DNA of 64,000 nt from Letharia columbiana (lineage: Eukaryota > Ascomycota > Lecanoromycetes > Lecanorales > Parmeliaceae), in the NCBI RefSeq assembly GCF_014066305.1, contig NW_023501038.1, positions 1,281,001-1,345,000 on the forward strand, written 5' to 3'. Under the pieces are notes generated by a model. It was not told the DNA's origin, did not search any database, and saw only the letters and a list, made by a program, of their open reading frames with translations. Position 1 is the first letter of the stretch. Each line of letters starts with the position of its first letter. Positions 39,380 through 51,130 of the stretch are shown piece after piece. A program made the position numbers and the translations under genes.

Positions 39380-42300
39380 CTAACCATGAACTTCCCCTGG
39401 AAGTACTCTGTCCTCACGTGACAGCGATAGTTCACGACTCTGCTCTCTGGAAGAAATCTCAAAGTTCATCTGCCCCTGTAGGATATCAGAAGTACTTTCC
39501 ACGGCTACATCTGTGATGGCAGAACCTAAGTGGGTCTCCGCTGCCGCGTTGTTCGCGGCCATTCTTCGCGTGTGCTCGGAGCCGATTTTGGGAATCACAC
39601 GATAGTGGTTGGCCTTGTGGGCGTAGTTCATCCCGCACTTCCTACACGTATGGCGATTTTCACCATGCTGTGTCCGGTCAGCGAGCACTCCGTGATGGTT
39701 TTGGGACACGCTTACCATCCTGAAAGGCTTGTCATGTCCCGGGCCACTGTCTGTTTGAGAAGCTGCAGGTATTATCTGCTCGAGGGATTGCTGAATCTGG
39801 TTGGCGTCACGACAGACTTCCTTTCCGATCCCTATAGTCTTTGTTTGGGTTGGCAACGGTTCCGTAGAGTGACCGCCCTGCTTTGTGACCGTGGGAGTGA
39901 GAGAGGTTTCACCGTAAGGCGTAGTTTTAGAAATTGCCATTTTTGCTTTATTTGCGATCGTACTTGCCTTCGGCGGGCCACCACGTCGACCGTCCGTACC
40001 CAGTACTCGTCGTATTGCCCACAATCTTCGCGCCCGTGCACTCTGTTCGGCGTGAGTTTGCGATTTATTTTTGCGGCGTCCGCGTTCGGCCCCGTCCGCA
40101 GAAGGGCCGGGATCGGCATATTCGAGTGCAGGCGCATTGCCGATTCTGTCGACATGAGGTAGAGCTGTAGGAGTTTGGCGTGGCGTTAGGTTGGGGGAAG
40201 AGACCCGGGGAGCGGGTAGAATTGCGAACGGGCCGTCAGCCCTTGGCTGAGTATGTCCTGGATTTGAGTGGCTGTTTAACTTTCTTTTCTTGCTCTTATA
40301 GGACCTGGGTGTGGTCAACTCGCAGTTTGGGTGGTGTTCACGGTGGTAGATGAGGCCTGCTTGACTTTCATACTTTCTGCCACAACTTTCACACTTGCGA
40401 GACCTTTTGGCGGACACTTGTCCACGGATAGCTGTAGTGGCTTGCCCTTTGGAGTCCAGACAATTTTGATACAGAAGCAGCCGTGGATGTTGTGGGTGAG
40501 GCAAATTGGTTGCATTTGAGGCCTCGTCGTGTCTTCCGACCCCATGCCTTAACGGACTCGACGTCTCAGTTTTCCTCGCGCTCACAGCACGGGTTGTTCG
40601 CCGTGGCAGATCAGTGAAGGTGTCATCATTTTCTGCGTCCTTCGGATCAGCTCTTTTAGCATACATACTCAATCTTTCATGCTGTGCCCGGATCGATTCT
40701 GCCGAATGATGGGCCGATCCGATACGTGACATAGCTTCAGCGACCAGATTCCACTTCTCCGATTCAAAATTGCTTTCCATTTCAGCAACTATATCAGCCT
40801 TCTCACGTTGGAAAGTTTCCTCAATTTCAGCTTCGGTTGCAAGCAAAAGCTGGTCGTGATTTGGTGAGCTTAGATTAGGTTGAGTGATCGAACCGTTGTC
40901 ACTCACATCATCCGGTTCAAGTCGAGGGTAAGTGATCGAGCGACCACTATCACGAACCTCGTCTGGTTTAAGTCCGGAGCTGGCAATGTTTGCCACGATG
41001 CGGGTATACCGACATGACAGTGTCCTTGTACTCTGCGCTTTGCCTGTTTTCTTTTCCCAGGCCTCTTCAATTTCGAGCCACGTGCGGCCCTTCTCCTTCA
41101 TCTTCACAAGCATGATATCCGCAGCATTTGCTTCATCCAAAGAGTGAGGTATGGGGTCAACAGGGTTTCGTGCACTGAATTGATTGGTGGGAGCTGCACC
41201 TTGATGAAGTTTCTTCAAACTCAACTTCTGCTGACTACTTTTGGCTTTGATGGTGGAAACCCCGTCGGACTTATCTTCAGAACGGCTGTTGAGAGCAAGC
41301 TCGATCTTTTGCGTCATGCTTCTGGTCTCGAGCACTGGAACTTCTTCGTTGTTATCTCCAGAAGGACCGTCAGGATTCCGGGGAAACACTGCCTCTTCAA
41401 GTACAGCTCCTCTCCTTTCTCTTCTGTCCTCGATCGTTGAGGCTTCGTCTACAGTCTGGTTCCCAGATGAAGTGTCATGAGTTTGAATTGTTTCGTCAAT
41501 AAGAACTCTTCGTTGGCTTCCGTCCCCACCAACGAGTGAAAGTCCATAATGTTGCTTCCTCAACGAGTTGCCTCGATACGAGTCGAGGTTCTTCACCTCT
41601 CCAGTCTCATCATGTCCGCCATCAAATGAGACACTTGAGTCTGCAGTATCATCATTGGTGGACTCCTCGTCTTCCTCGCTTGTGAAATGGAATTCTGACT
41701 CGCTGACGTCCCAAATGTCGGGTTCAGTCAGTCCCGAAGAAAGGCTTCCCCGGTCATCGTCTTCATTGTTGCCTGTCGTGAATGGGTTGTTACTTTTATT
41801 TAGGTACTCGAGGAAATACTTCTTGTCGAACCATCCGACCTTCTCGAATGCGCCGCATAATTTGCCAGCCTTATTGCTGTTTATCTTGCAAGCTTTCTGG
41901 GAGTCTGACTTTTTGAACTCTCTGCCTGCCTGTAAAACTTCGAAACGAGCTTGGAAGATCCGACGTTTGGTGCATAAATATTTTGCACAGCTCAAGTTCA
42001 GACACGTTGCAAGTTTGAGTTCCGCCTCGTGAAGCATATGTCGGTCTGGGTCGTTGGAGAGGTCAGCGAAGGTTTTATGGCGCCACTCGACTCGGAGGCT
42101 GTGCGGATTGCCTCTGGGTAGAGTTGATATCGGAGGAGCATAGTCTGGAATGGAGTCGTAAGCCACATCGTCAAGCCTTTTCCCAGAGTGACGGCGAGGT
42201 TCCTTTGCTCGTCCAGAGGCTTTCTGCCAGCGTGTTGGCGGAGAATTGTCGACCACTGACAAAGGGCGCAGCAAGCCATGAGTCCCTCCGTAGTTGTTTA

Positions 42301-42787
42301 TTAGCGCACCACTAGCCGTATGAATTCCCGATTCGTCTTTTGATAGGGCAAATATGTCTCCAGACGACATATTGAGCCGTACTCCAGCGGCCCGTGGTGT
42401 CCTGGACGGTCCCATTGTGGAAGTACCCTCTTTCTCATGGAGTTCGAGCACTTGGTCATCCGTATCATCGCTACTCGAGCTGCTCGCGTGTCCTGTTGGT
42501 ATTTCACAAAGCTCATGGTGAATGTCTTTCATATGGCTTCCTCTGTAGTCGAAACGATGTGACGAGCCCGGCTCTAGCTTAATGGGCAGGAACGATTGTG
42601 AAGCAGCCTGAGGTGGTTTGACCTTCTCCATACTGCTTGCTTTCCTCTTGGTCCCCTTGTTTAGGGATAGGGTCGATATCGGAGGGCCGAATGAGGACAG
42701 ACTTCTAGAGAGTACATCACTTGCGAGGGGAGAACCGTCGAGAGCTTGTCCAGGCATGATTTTTGATCTTGGTGTCGGTGTTGACAT
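39380..42787 (-). CDS. SWIRM + Myb-like + zinc-finger chromatin protein
   Basis: One uninterrupted frame of 1,135 residues. After a disordered Ser-rich N-terminus, a SWIRM domain spans about 232-330 (LRVEWRHKTFADLSNDPDRH, LNLSCAKYLCTKRRIFQARF, KACKINSNKAGKL, FEKVGWFDKKYFLEYL). This is closest in memory to the yeast Fun19/YOR338W type. A Myb/SANT-like helix set lies at 551-600 (DIMLVKMKEKGRTWLEIEEA, TLSCRYTRI). A coiled coil is likely at about 650-690. A C2H2-like finger begins with Cys799/Cys802 (CESCGRKYESQAGLIYHREH), and a second Cys pair lies at 1048/1051 (CRKCGMNYAHKANHY). SWIRM domains occur in chromatin-modifying complexes and can bind DNA or nucleosomes; here the exact role is unknown. 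The Myb and finger parts are an unusual extension of a SWIRM protein. Confidence 0.85.
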   Translation of the reverse strand: MSTPTPRSKIMPGQALDGSPLASDVLSRSLSSFGPPISTLSLNKGTKRKASSMEKVKPPQAASQSFLPIKLEPGSSHRFDYRGSHMKDIHHELCEIPTGHASSSSSDDTDDQVLELHEKEGTSTMGPSRTPRAAGVRLNMSSGDIFALSKDESGIHTASGALINNYGGTHGLLRPLSVVDNSPPTRWQKASGRAKEPRRHSGKRLDDVAYDSIPDYAPPISTLPRGNPHSLRVEWRHKTFADLSNDPDRHMLHEAELKLATCLNLSCAKYLCTKRRIFQARFEVLQAGREFKKSDSQKACKINSNKAGKLCGAFEKVGWFDKKYFLEYLNKSNNPFTTGNNEDDDRGSLSSGLTEPDIWDVSESEFHFTSEEDEESTNDDTADSSVSFDGGHDETGEVKNLDSYRGNSLRKQHYGLSLVGGDGSQRRVLIDETIQTHDTSSGNQTVDEASTIEDRRERRGAVLEEAVFPRNPDGPSGDNNEEVPVLETRSMTQKIELALNSRSEDKSDGVSTIKAKSSQQKLSLKKLHQGAAPTNQFSARNPVDPIPHSLDEANAADIMLVKMKEKGRTWLEIEEAWEKKTGKAQSTRTLSCRYTRIVANIASSGLKPDEVRDSGRSITYPRLEPDDVSDNGSITQPNLSSPNHDQLLLATEAEIEETFQREKADIVAEMESNFESEKWNLVAEAMSRIGSAHHSAESIRAQHERLSMYAKRADPKDAENDDTFTDLPRRTTRAVSARKTETSSPLRHGVGRHDEASNATNLPHPQHPRLLLYQNCLDSKGQATTAIRGQVSAKRSRKCESCGRKYESQAGLIYHREHHPNCELTTPRSYKSKKRKLNSHSNPGHTQPRADGPFAILPAPRVSSPNLTPRQTPTALPHVDRIGNAPALEYADPGPSADGAERGRRKNKSQTHAEQSARARRLWAIRRVLGTDGRRGGPPKASTIANKAKMAISKTTPYGETSLTPTVTKQGGHSTEPLPTQTKTIGIGKEVCRDANQIQQSLEQIIPAASQTDSGPGHDKPFRMVSVSQNHHGVLADRTQHGENRHTCRKCGMNYAHKANHYRVIPKIGSEHTRRMAANNAAAETHLGSAITDVAVESTSDILQGQMNFEISSREQSRELSLSREDRVLPGEVHG

Positions 42788-43292
42788 GATGGAGGGTCAT
42801 GAGCAGCCGCCTAGTCTTCACGGTAGACCTCCCCCAGCTCCAGGCATTGGTATATGAGTTGGAAATGCTTCATTCTTTGAATGATATCACATTTCCAGGA
42901 TCCAAATCTGTGAAGCAAACACGCTAGAGGTGGACCCAAGAGCTTCAATAAGGTTGGCCCCAAGGGACCTTACCGGGGCAAACGTGACCGGGTCTGCCCA
43001 GGCAGTCTGGGGGCGATCTTGGCGTCCCTTGTGGGGGGCTATCTGCCACCAATCATTGGCGCTGCACGGACCCCCACGCCGGGTCAGATCACCTGTCGTT
43101 TCTTTTTAATAGAGCCGTAGCGAACCCTCGAGAGCTCATGTGAGCTCTTGAATCATCACGACTACTTCTATAGAGCTTAATCAGCTCCTTCGAAAAGACT
43201 CCAACCTCTACCAGCAATGCTGGAAAGACCATCAGAATAGAAACAGGCAAGAGGCGGAGCGCAAGCTCCACGAGTTCTCTGTACTCGAAAAA
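42788..43292. other. Bidirectional promoter region
   Basis: Divergent intergenic region of 505 bp between the SWIRM gene (-) and the phosphate transporter (+). It is GC-rich in its centre and contains the palindromic CCAAT pair listed separately. Confidence 0.5.
43049..43059. promoter_or_regulatory. Palindromic CCAAT box, CCAATCATTGG
   Basis: Two CCAAT elements in inverted orientation separated by one base, inside the divergent promoter 234 bp upstream of the transporter ATG. CCAAT is the binding site of the fungal Hap/CBC complex. Use of the site is inferred. Confidence 0.35.
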
Positions 43293-46106
43293 ATGAAGTT
43301 CTCACACAGTATCCAATTCAATGCGGTGCCGGATTGGAGCAGTCATTACATCTCCTACAGCAATCTCAAGAAATTGTACGCACGGACCCTGTTCAAAGCT
43401 CTTTCCCCAGGCGAAGCCTCAATCGAGGCTATGAGAAGCTCGGGCTGACCACTTTCTACTATATCAGAATATACCAGCTTGAGAAATCCGTCAACCAGTC
43501 ATCTACGATAGCCCATGAGGATGCCGAAGCCTCACCTTTGATCAGTACCGAGGATCCTGATGCTGTGTTTCGGCGAGCCCTCGATCAGGAACTGGAGAAG
43601 ATCTGTTCTTTTTACCAGCTGAAAGAGCTCGAGATCTACGGGGAAGTGGGAGAATTGATGAACGATGAGCAGTCATACGAGGCAGAGACGGAAGGACAGG
43701 ACTTCGACCAGTTGGATGGGGCTACGGATAAGAATGGAAGGCCGCGCCGTGGGAGCCTTTTCGGAAAGATTAGTGGCAGACAACGGCGGACAAGTACTAT
43801 GAGTGCGTCAACTATAGATGAAGGGGACGAAGAAGGCGACAGCGATGACGATGCAGACGATAGGACGGCAATGAATGGCAGCCACATAGGCCGGCGGAAA
43901 ACCTATGATACCAACGCAAGCCACGCCCATGACGACGTCAGAAGCTCGAGAGAACTACCTATGCCAAGAAGAAGGATGAGCCAAGCACAGGATGACTACA
44001 GTGACAATGCACTCGAGGGACTGCTAGCTTCTGGCATGACTTTGAAGAAGCGGACAATCAGCCTATTTGTTTCGCTGTGCGAATTGAAATCATTCGTCCA
44101 GCTCAACAAAACAGGCTTCTCGAAGGTTTGCAAAAAATATGACAAGACGTTAAATCGAAGCCTCAAAAGTGCGTACGTCAAGGACAGTGTTACTCCTGCA
44201 TATCCATTCAAGCAGGAAACCATGCAACATATTGATGAGAACATAACGAATATTGAGAGGGTATACGCGGGTGTTATCACAAAAGGGGACATTGGCAGTG
44301 CGCGACGAGAGTTACGGCTACATCTTCGAGAGCATGTGGTTTGGGAAAGGAACACCGTATGGCGGGAAATGATCGGTATAGAGCGAAAAGCTCAAGCTGC
44401 AAATATGGGCTTAGGACGGACACTTCTTGGTGGAGATAACGATCCTTCGAAACATCGATTACAAGGCGATGAGCCGGACGACGTGGGTACTAAAGAACTT
44501 GACACTCCAATTGGAAGATACAGATGCCCCCGCTGGCTGTTTAGCTCAACGTTCTTCGTGCTCATCGGAATCCTGGTCATCTTCACAATTCTGCTGGTAG
44601 TACCAATCATGAAGAAACCAGAGCAGCAAAATTGTCTTGCAATGCTTGTGTTTGTGAGCTTGCTTTGGGCGACAGAGGTAGGCCCGACAGAGGAAAATCA
44701 AGCACCTAGATGGTTGCTGATCCAGTCCAGGTCATACCTCTTTTCGTGACAGCACTCTTAGTGCCCTTCCTCACCGTTGTCTTGCAAGTAGTCAGACAAG
44801 ACGAAAAGCCGCACCATCGACTTGACCCCAAAACCGCGACCAAGTACATCTTTGCAGCGATGTGGACGCCAGTTATCATGCTGTTGCTAGGAGGCTTTAC
44901 GATTGCAGCAGCACTTTCGAAGTTTCACATTGCTAAGATGATGGCTACGTTCGTCCTAAGCAAAGCGGGCACACGGCCGCGGACTGTTCTGATTACGAAC
45001 ATGTTTGTTGCTATGATCCTCAGTATGTGGATAAGTAACGTTGCATCTCCAGTACTGTGTTTCTCGATCATTCAAGTATGTTTCCCTCTTTGATTAATCC
45101 CACAGGGAGTTCTGACTCACTATTCAGCCACTCCTCCGCAACCTACCCTCGGACTCCCATTTCTCCAAAGCCCTCATCCTTGGCATCGCCCTCGCCTCTA
45201 ACATTGGTGGCGCTGCCTCCCCCATTGCTTCTCCGCAAAACATCATCGCCCTCCAAAACATGCGGCCCCAACCTAGTTGGGGGATCTGGTTCTTCATCGC
45301 CCTCCCCGTCTGCATTATTTCCATCCTCCTCATTTGGGTACTCCTCCTTATCACCTTCCAGCCTGGAAAAGGCACCACCATCGTGCCAATACGGCCTATG
45401 AAGGACAAGTTCACCGGCGTACAATGGTTCATTAGCGGAGTCACCGTGGTAACTATAGTACTGTGGTGCGTCACGCATCAGTTGGAGAATGTCTTTGGCG
45501 ACATGGGTGTTGTAGCCATCATACCCATCGTCCTCTTCTTTGGCACCGGCATCTTAACGAAGGAAGACTTCAACAACTTCCTTTGGACTATCATTATCCT
45601 CGCCGCTGGTGGCCTATCCCTTGGCAAAGCCGTCTCGTCGTCAGGTCTCCTGCATACTATCGCTGGTGCTATAACAGACAGAGTGGAGGGCATGAGCCTT
45701 TATGGTGTCTTGGTCGTTTTTGCGGCCTTGATCCTAGTCGTTGCGACATTTATCAGCCATACAGTTGCGGCCTTGATCATTTTGCCCTTGGTTCATACGG
45801 TCGGCGCTGGCATGAAGGAACCACATCCGAATCTGCTGGTTATGGGTAGCGCGCTTATGTGCTCTGCCGCCATGGGTCTGCCTACCAGCGGCTTTCCGAA
45901 TATGAGTAAGCCTGCTTTCTTCTCACGTTTCACGTATTCAGTCATTGACAAATCTTTCAGCGGCTATCATGATGGAAGATCCACAAACCGGCCAACGGTA
46001 TTTGCAAGTTAAACATTTTATCTCGAGAGGCATACCAGCCAGTATCATTACTTTTCTGGTCGTAATAACTTTGGGCTATGGGCTTTTGCTCGTTGCGGGG
46101 CTTTGA
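43293..46106 (+). CDS. SPX-domain low-affinity phosphate transporter (Pho87/Pho90/Pho91 family)
   Basis: Five exons (43,293-43,375; 43,468-44,677; 44,731-45,075; 45,128-45,905; 45,961-46,106) give 853 residues. Every join restores conserved text: NLKKL-IYQLEK, LLWATE-VIPLFVTALLVPF, SIIQ-PLLRNLPS, GFPNM-TAIMMEDPQTG. The N-terminus MKFSHSIQFNAVPDWSSHYI opens an SPX domain that ends near residue 335 after KGDIGSARRELRLHLREHVV. About a dozen hydrophobic segments follow from about 388, including NIGGAASPIASPQNIIAL. The family carries sodium- or proton-coupled phosphate, and SPX senses inositol polyphosphates. Pho87/Pho90 sit in the plasma membrane and Pho91 in the vacuole; I cannot tell which this is. 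Introns are 92, 53, 52 and 55 nt. It is convergent with PEX14. Confidence 0.93.
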
Positions 46107-46406
46107 TTGTTAGAAATGATACCAGATATATAAGCGTGGGAAATATGTTGACCGGGATCGTGGCAGGCTCTATGGAGAAGAGCCCCTATATTGCAATTAG
46201 ATTGGGTAGGGTTTGGGCGCATTCGAGATTGCAACGAGATGACGGATACCAAATTTTGATGTGTATGCAATAAATCGTTGCTGCAGAGCGCCGCCATCCA
46301 AAAAGGGGTATACCTATATCATTGCAAATCTGATTGCACTCCATGCTATTTTCGAAACCCAAAGGGTCCAAACGCCAGCGCGATCGAAAGCCAAGCGAGC
46401 CCAACG
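46107..46406. other. Convergent intergenic region
   Basis: Three hundred bases between the transporter (+) and PEX14 (-). It holds the two 3' ends and nothing else that I can identify. Confidence 0.45.
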
Positions 46407-47507
46407 TCATCGAGCAGCCACTCCACTGGGAAAATTCCTTGCACTCAACAGCACGCCCTTCACGCCTCTGATCTCAGCCTTCACATTCGCCACCGCATCA
46501 ATCTCCCCGATTTTCCTGGCCTTCCCGCCTAGATGTAGGGAATTCGCTTGTGGCAGCTTCTCCAAATATGATCGTAGCTCGCTTATGCTGTCGCCGAGCG
46601 GGTTCGTCGGCTTACCATCTGCGGGGAGGAGATCAGATAGCTTGCTATGAATCCCCAAGAGTGCGCTCGTGTGGTCTTGGGCAGGCGAAAGCGTTTCATC
46701 GGGGTCAGAGGAGGTAGAGGAATTCGACCGAGAAAGATGCGGTGATGTCTGTGTGCCTGCGGAGCGGTTGAAGAAGCGTGCCCCGTCCGAGCTTAGAGAG
46801 TCTTTATCTGAATCATCCTCCTTGGAATGGTGTGGTATTTCTGGCACTTTTGACACGGCGCTCTTGAGCTTCTCATTCAAAGCATCAATATTTGCTCCTG
46901 CACCTTCAAACAGCGAATGCCTCGCCGATGTCAAGCTTTCAACCATGGGTTCCACAATGTATTTGCTCGTTCCGTAGATCGTAGCCCCGGCGCCAGACGC
47001 GATGTATAGAGATGTGAGGAGACGGTTGGCCGTAATGAGTGGGGCGGGCTTTTGGGCGTGGAGGAGGAACTCAGGATACGTTATTATGGGGGGGTTGTCC
47101 TTTGATGGTGCGGCTGGTGGTCGTTCTTGGGGAACTGACGATGTTGAGGGGGTTTGAGGGGCAGTGGGAGGTGTAGATTGTGAGATTCCTTCTCGCTCTA
47201 TCCCATAGTCCTCCATGACGGCTGCTTCGGGGGTATGTTGGATTTCGAGTAGGTCGTCGATTTCGGTCTCAGTCAGACCTTTGGACTCCAGAAACAGCCT
47301 CTTTCGTTCAATTGGGGCATCGCGTATAGAGTCATCTTCGAGGAATTTGGAAGCTTTCTCGATCAGAGGAGCTCTGGATTCTGGAGGCTGTCGCTCAGCG
47401 GGCTCTTGTGATGGAGAGTCGTCAGGCTGTTTTGGCAAACTCGAGGGTTCTTGACGTTGCCATGAGGGTATTTCCTTGGACTTGGGCCCTTCGGAGTCGC
47501 TCATCAC
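46407..47507 (-). CDS. PEX14: Pex14, peroxisomal import docking protein
   Basis: Single exon of 366 residues. The conserved N-terminal Pex14 domain, which binds WxxxF motifs of the receptor Pex5, lies at about 45-90 (RAPLIEKASKFLEDDSIRDA, FLESKGLTETEIDDLL). A Pro-rich linker leads to YPEFLLHAQKPAPLITANRL and a hydrophobic segment (about 158-180, LLTSLYIASGAGATIYGTSK) typical of fungal Pex14. A helical, possibly coiled-coil stretch (VESLTSARHSLFEGAGANID) follows, then a Ser-rich tail ending PSGVAAR. Length agrees with the family. Pex14 with Pex13 forms the docking complex on the peroxisome membrane. A filamentous-fungal relative (Pex33 or Pex14/17) is less likely given the full architecture. 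Its promoter lies in the last normal sequence before AT block 2. Confidence 0.92.
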   Translation of the reverse strand: MMSDSEGPKSKEIPSWQRQEPSSLPKQPDDSPSQEPAERQPPESRAPLIEKASKFLEDDSIRDAPIERKRLFLESKGLTETEIDDLLEIQHTPEAAVMEDYGIEREGISQSTPPTAPQTPSTSSVPQERPPAAPSKDNPPIITYPEFLLHAQKPAPLITANRLLTSLYIASGAGATIYGTSKYIVEPMVESLTSARHSLFEGAGANIDALNEKLKSAVSKVPEIPHHSKEDDSDKDSLSSDGARFFNRSAGTQTSPHLSRSNSSTSSDPDETLSPAQDHTSALLGIHSKLSDLLPADGKPTNPLGDSISELRSYLEKLPQANSLHLGGKARKIGEIDAVANVKAEIRGVKGVLLSARNFPSGVAAR

Positions 47508-48534
47508 GAGGATTGCGGTTGTTGTTGCAGCACAATTGAGAGCTAGAGGGGCTCAAAGGGATCCTCGAACATGTCAATGACCCGGAAGAACCTCGGATCT
47601 CGGTCCCTGAAAGGCGCTAGATCTGACAGTTTACGCGACTCTGGAACATCTTCCTAAATCACCCATGCTACCATCCATGTGGTTTAATATCATGATATGC
47701 CAATCTATCATAGGCTCATCGGCATACGCTTGGAAAGCAAAACTCTTTTTTCGAGCTCTTTACTAATTTAAATTTCTTAAATCTTAGAAAATACTAGAGA
47801 ATTTCTTAATAAGATATGACGTAGATAACATATTATCGTATAAATATTATTTTAAAATTTAATTATTTTAAAGCTTTTCTATTTATATTACTAATTCGAT
47901 TTTTTTATAATATATTATTATTAAGCTATAACTTAAGAATTATAATTTTCTTAAGAATATTTATATTTTTCGAAGTTCTTTATTAAAGATGAAAATTATA
48001 AAAATTAGCTAATTCGAATTTTTCGAAATTTAGTTTCCAAGAGAGTTAGATAGAACCGCCAAGATTATAAATATATTTTTTAAAACTACGATTTTTTCGA
48101 ATCTATTACTAATTCGATTTTTTCGAAAATAAAGTAATTCTAGCTACCTTTAGCGATAACTTAGATTATAAAATTATATATATTTTTTAAATCTTTTAAT
48201 AATTCGAATAATTCGAGATAACGAATTTTAGATAAAGATTATCGATTTAAGAGATATCTTTTATTAATAAATCTTTACCGCCAATATTTCGAAGATTTTT
48301 TTTTTTGAGCTTTTATATAAAAAATCACTAATTCAAATTTTTTAAATTTTAGAGCGCTGTTATTTAGCTTACTGAAGATTAAATCTATAAATAAGTAATT
48401 AGAGATTTAACTAGATGAATCAAAAAAAAAAAAAAAAAAAAAAAATTAGCTAGTTCATAATTCGAATAAAAAAAATTATTCGAGAATTTTAAAACTTTAC
48501 TTTTTTCGATTTTTTTCGTAATTTTTCTTAGATA

Positions 48535-48556
48535 TAATTTTCTAAAATAAATAATA

Positions 48557-48598
<42 letters not shown>

Positions 48599-48637
48599 GA
48601 AATAATAGAAATAATAGATATAATTTTCTAATAAATA

Positions 48638-48677
<40 letters not shown>

Positions 48678-48705
48678 GAAATAATAGAAATAATAGAAAT
48701 AATTA
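48535..48705 (+). repeat. (AAT)n microsatellite in two related blocks
   Basis: Two similar segments (about 48,535-48,610 and 48,625-48,705), each opening with ATAATTTTCTA or TAATTTTCTA and then AAT repeats ending in AATAGAAATAATAG copies. They look like a short local duplication. Confidence 0.85.
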
Positions 48706-49734
48706 TTATAAAAATATTAAAATAATTATAAATAATTTAATTATAAAAAATAAAAATAAAATTATAATTATATTATATATAAATAAGTAAAAACTTATAA
48801 ATTAAATTTATAATTATTTTTTTAATTAAGATTATTAAGTAAATAAATAAATAATTTTTAATAAACGAATTTTAATAAGTAATATTTAAATTTCTTACGC
48901 TTTAATAATTATAAAATAAATTTTTAATATTTTTAAAAATTTGAAAAGTATAAATAGCGTTTTAAAATTTTAAATTTTAAATTTTAAAATTTTAATAGAA
49001 AATAAAAAAGTTATTATTATTATAAATAATATATATCTATTTTTTTAATAAAGAAAATATAGAAGAGCGAGATTTTAATAATTATAAATATTTATTAAAA
49101 AATTATTATAATTTAATTTATATATATATATAATATAAAAAATATTAATTATTTATATAATTTATAAATAAATATATATAATATTAATTTTATATTAATA
49201 ATTTTATAAATATTTCTAAAATATTTTATAATAATTATTTATAAAAAATAGAGAAATATTATATTTTTATAATAAGAAATATATATATATAATTTTTTAA
49301 AAAATTAGAAAGAAGTAGAGATATCGTATTAATTAATAATATATATTCTATAAAATCTTTTATTAAAATAAAAACTTTTAAATAATAAAATAATTATTAA
49401 AATAAGATATTAAATAATTTTAATTTATTTAAATATATATTATTTAATAAATAATTTTTATTTATAAAGATTTAATTAATTATAATTAATATAATAAATT
49501 CTTTTTTTATATATTTATTATAATAATATATTATATAAATAAAGATTTATAAATTAAATTTATAAAATTAAATTTTTCTAAATTAAATTAAATTTTAATT
49601 TTAATTCTAAATTAAATTAAACTCTAATTACTTATTATATATTTTTAATTTATAAATATATATATATAAAAAGAGACGCGTTAAGACTTAATTAGAAAGA
49701 TATATTAAATATAAAAAATTAATTTAATATATAT

Positions 49735-50440
49735 AAAAGAATAAGATAAAGTTAAGTTATAAAATTTTAAATTTATATATATAATTAATTATAAATTTAA
49801 AATTATTATATTTTTTAATTAGATTAATTAAATTAACTCGCTAATTCTCTTAAACTCTCTTATTAAAAATATATATATAAAAATTTTATATTTTAAAGTA
49901 CTTAGCTTATAATATATATAATTACTTTATAATTTCTTAAATTATAAAACTCGCTTTATACTTTCTAACGCTATAAAAATTATAAAATTTAATCTATTAT
50001 TAATAAATTAAATAAATATTTAAATATAGTAGTTATAATAGTTATATTAAACGCGTTTAAAATTAAATAATAATTCTTTTATTTATTTATTATTCTTCTA
50101 TTATTCTATTAATTCTATTAATTCTATTTTATTAATTCTATTAATTCTATTAATTCTATTAATTTTATTAATATAAATATAATTATCTTTAATATCTCTT
50201 ACTTAATTAAAGCTTCTTATTAATATTCTTAAATTATTTTTTAATAAATTTATTATTATTAATAATTAAGACTATAAGTAAGTTTAATAACTATCTATTA
50301 CTACTTATAAACGTATTAAAAAACTCTTAAAAAGAGTTTAAATAAATATATTTTTTTTATATATTTCTTTTAAATTAGTAATAAATAAATTAAATTAATA
50401 TTTAAATATTATAATTATATTAAATATATTTAAATATTAT
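49735..50440 (-). repeat. Repeat unit A, inverted copy (about 0.7 kb)
   Basis: Reverse complement of the units at 53,385-54,245 and 55,993-56,705. It includes the reverse of TTTAAACTCTTTTTAA and of TTTATAAGTAGTAATA. It carries a TTAATTCTA microsatellite near 50,095-50,175. Confidence 0.75.
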
Positions 50441-51130
50441 ATACTTTTTATAATTTTATATTAAATTATTATTTAATAAGTAAAGAATATTATTATAATT
50501 TAATTTATTATCTCTACTATATTAAAAAATAAAAAAAAAAAATTATAATAAATAAATATAAAGAATATTATAAAGAAATTAAATAATAATAAAATTATTA
50601 TTATTAAAAATATAACTTAGCTCTTTAAAATTTTACGTTATATATTTTTTATAATTTTATATTAAATTATTATTTAATAAGTAAAGAATATTATTATAAT
50701 TTAATTATTTTATATTAAATTATTATTTAATAAATAAAGAATATTATTATAATTTAATCTATTATCTTTATTATATTAAGAAATAAAAAAAGAAATTATA
50801 ATAGATAAATATAAAGAATATTATAAAGAAATTAAGTAATAATAAAATTATTATTATTAAAAATACGATTTAACTTTTTAAAATCTTATATTATATACTC
50901 TTTATAATTTTATATTAAATTATTATTTAATAAATAAAGAATATTATTATAATTTAATTTATTATCTTTATTATATTAAGAAGTAAAAAAAGAAATTATA
51001 ATAATAAATAAATATAAAGAATATTATAAAGAAATTAAGTAATAATAAGACTCTTAATATTAAGAATACGACTTAGCTCTCTAAAATCTTATATTATATA
51101 CTTTTTATAATTTTATATTAAATTATTATT
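50440..51130 (+). repeat. Tandem array, about 200 bp unit
   Basis: The phrase AAAGAATATTATTATAATTTA recurs near 50,480, 50,680, 50,740 and 50,935. Each full unit also carries AAGAATATTATAAAGAAATT and TTATTATTAAAAATA. Copies are imperfect, and one is truncated to about 60 bp. Confidence 0.65.

Noticed and set aside
39530..40162. 210-codon plus-strand frame
   Set aside because: Antisense shadow of the SWIRM gene; no conserved motifs.
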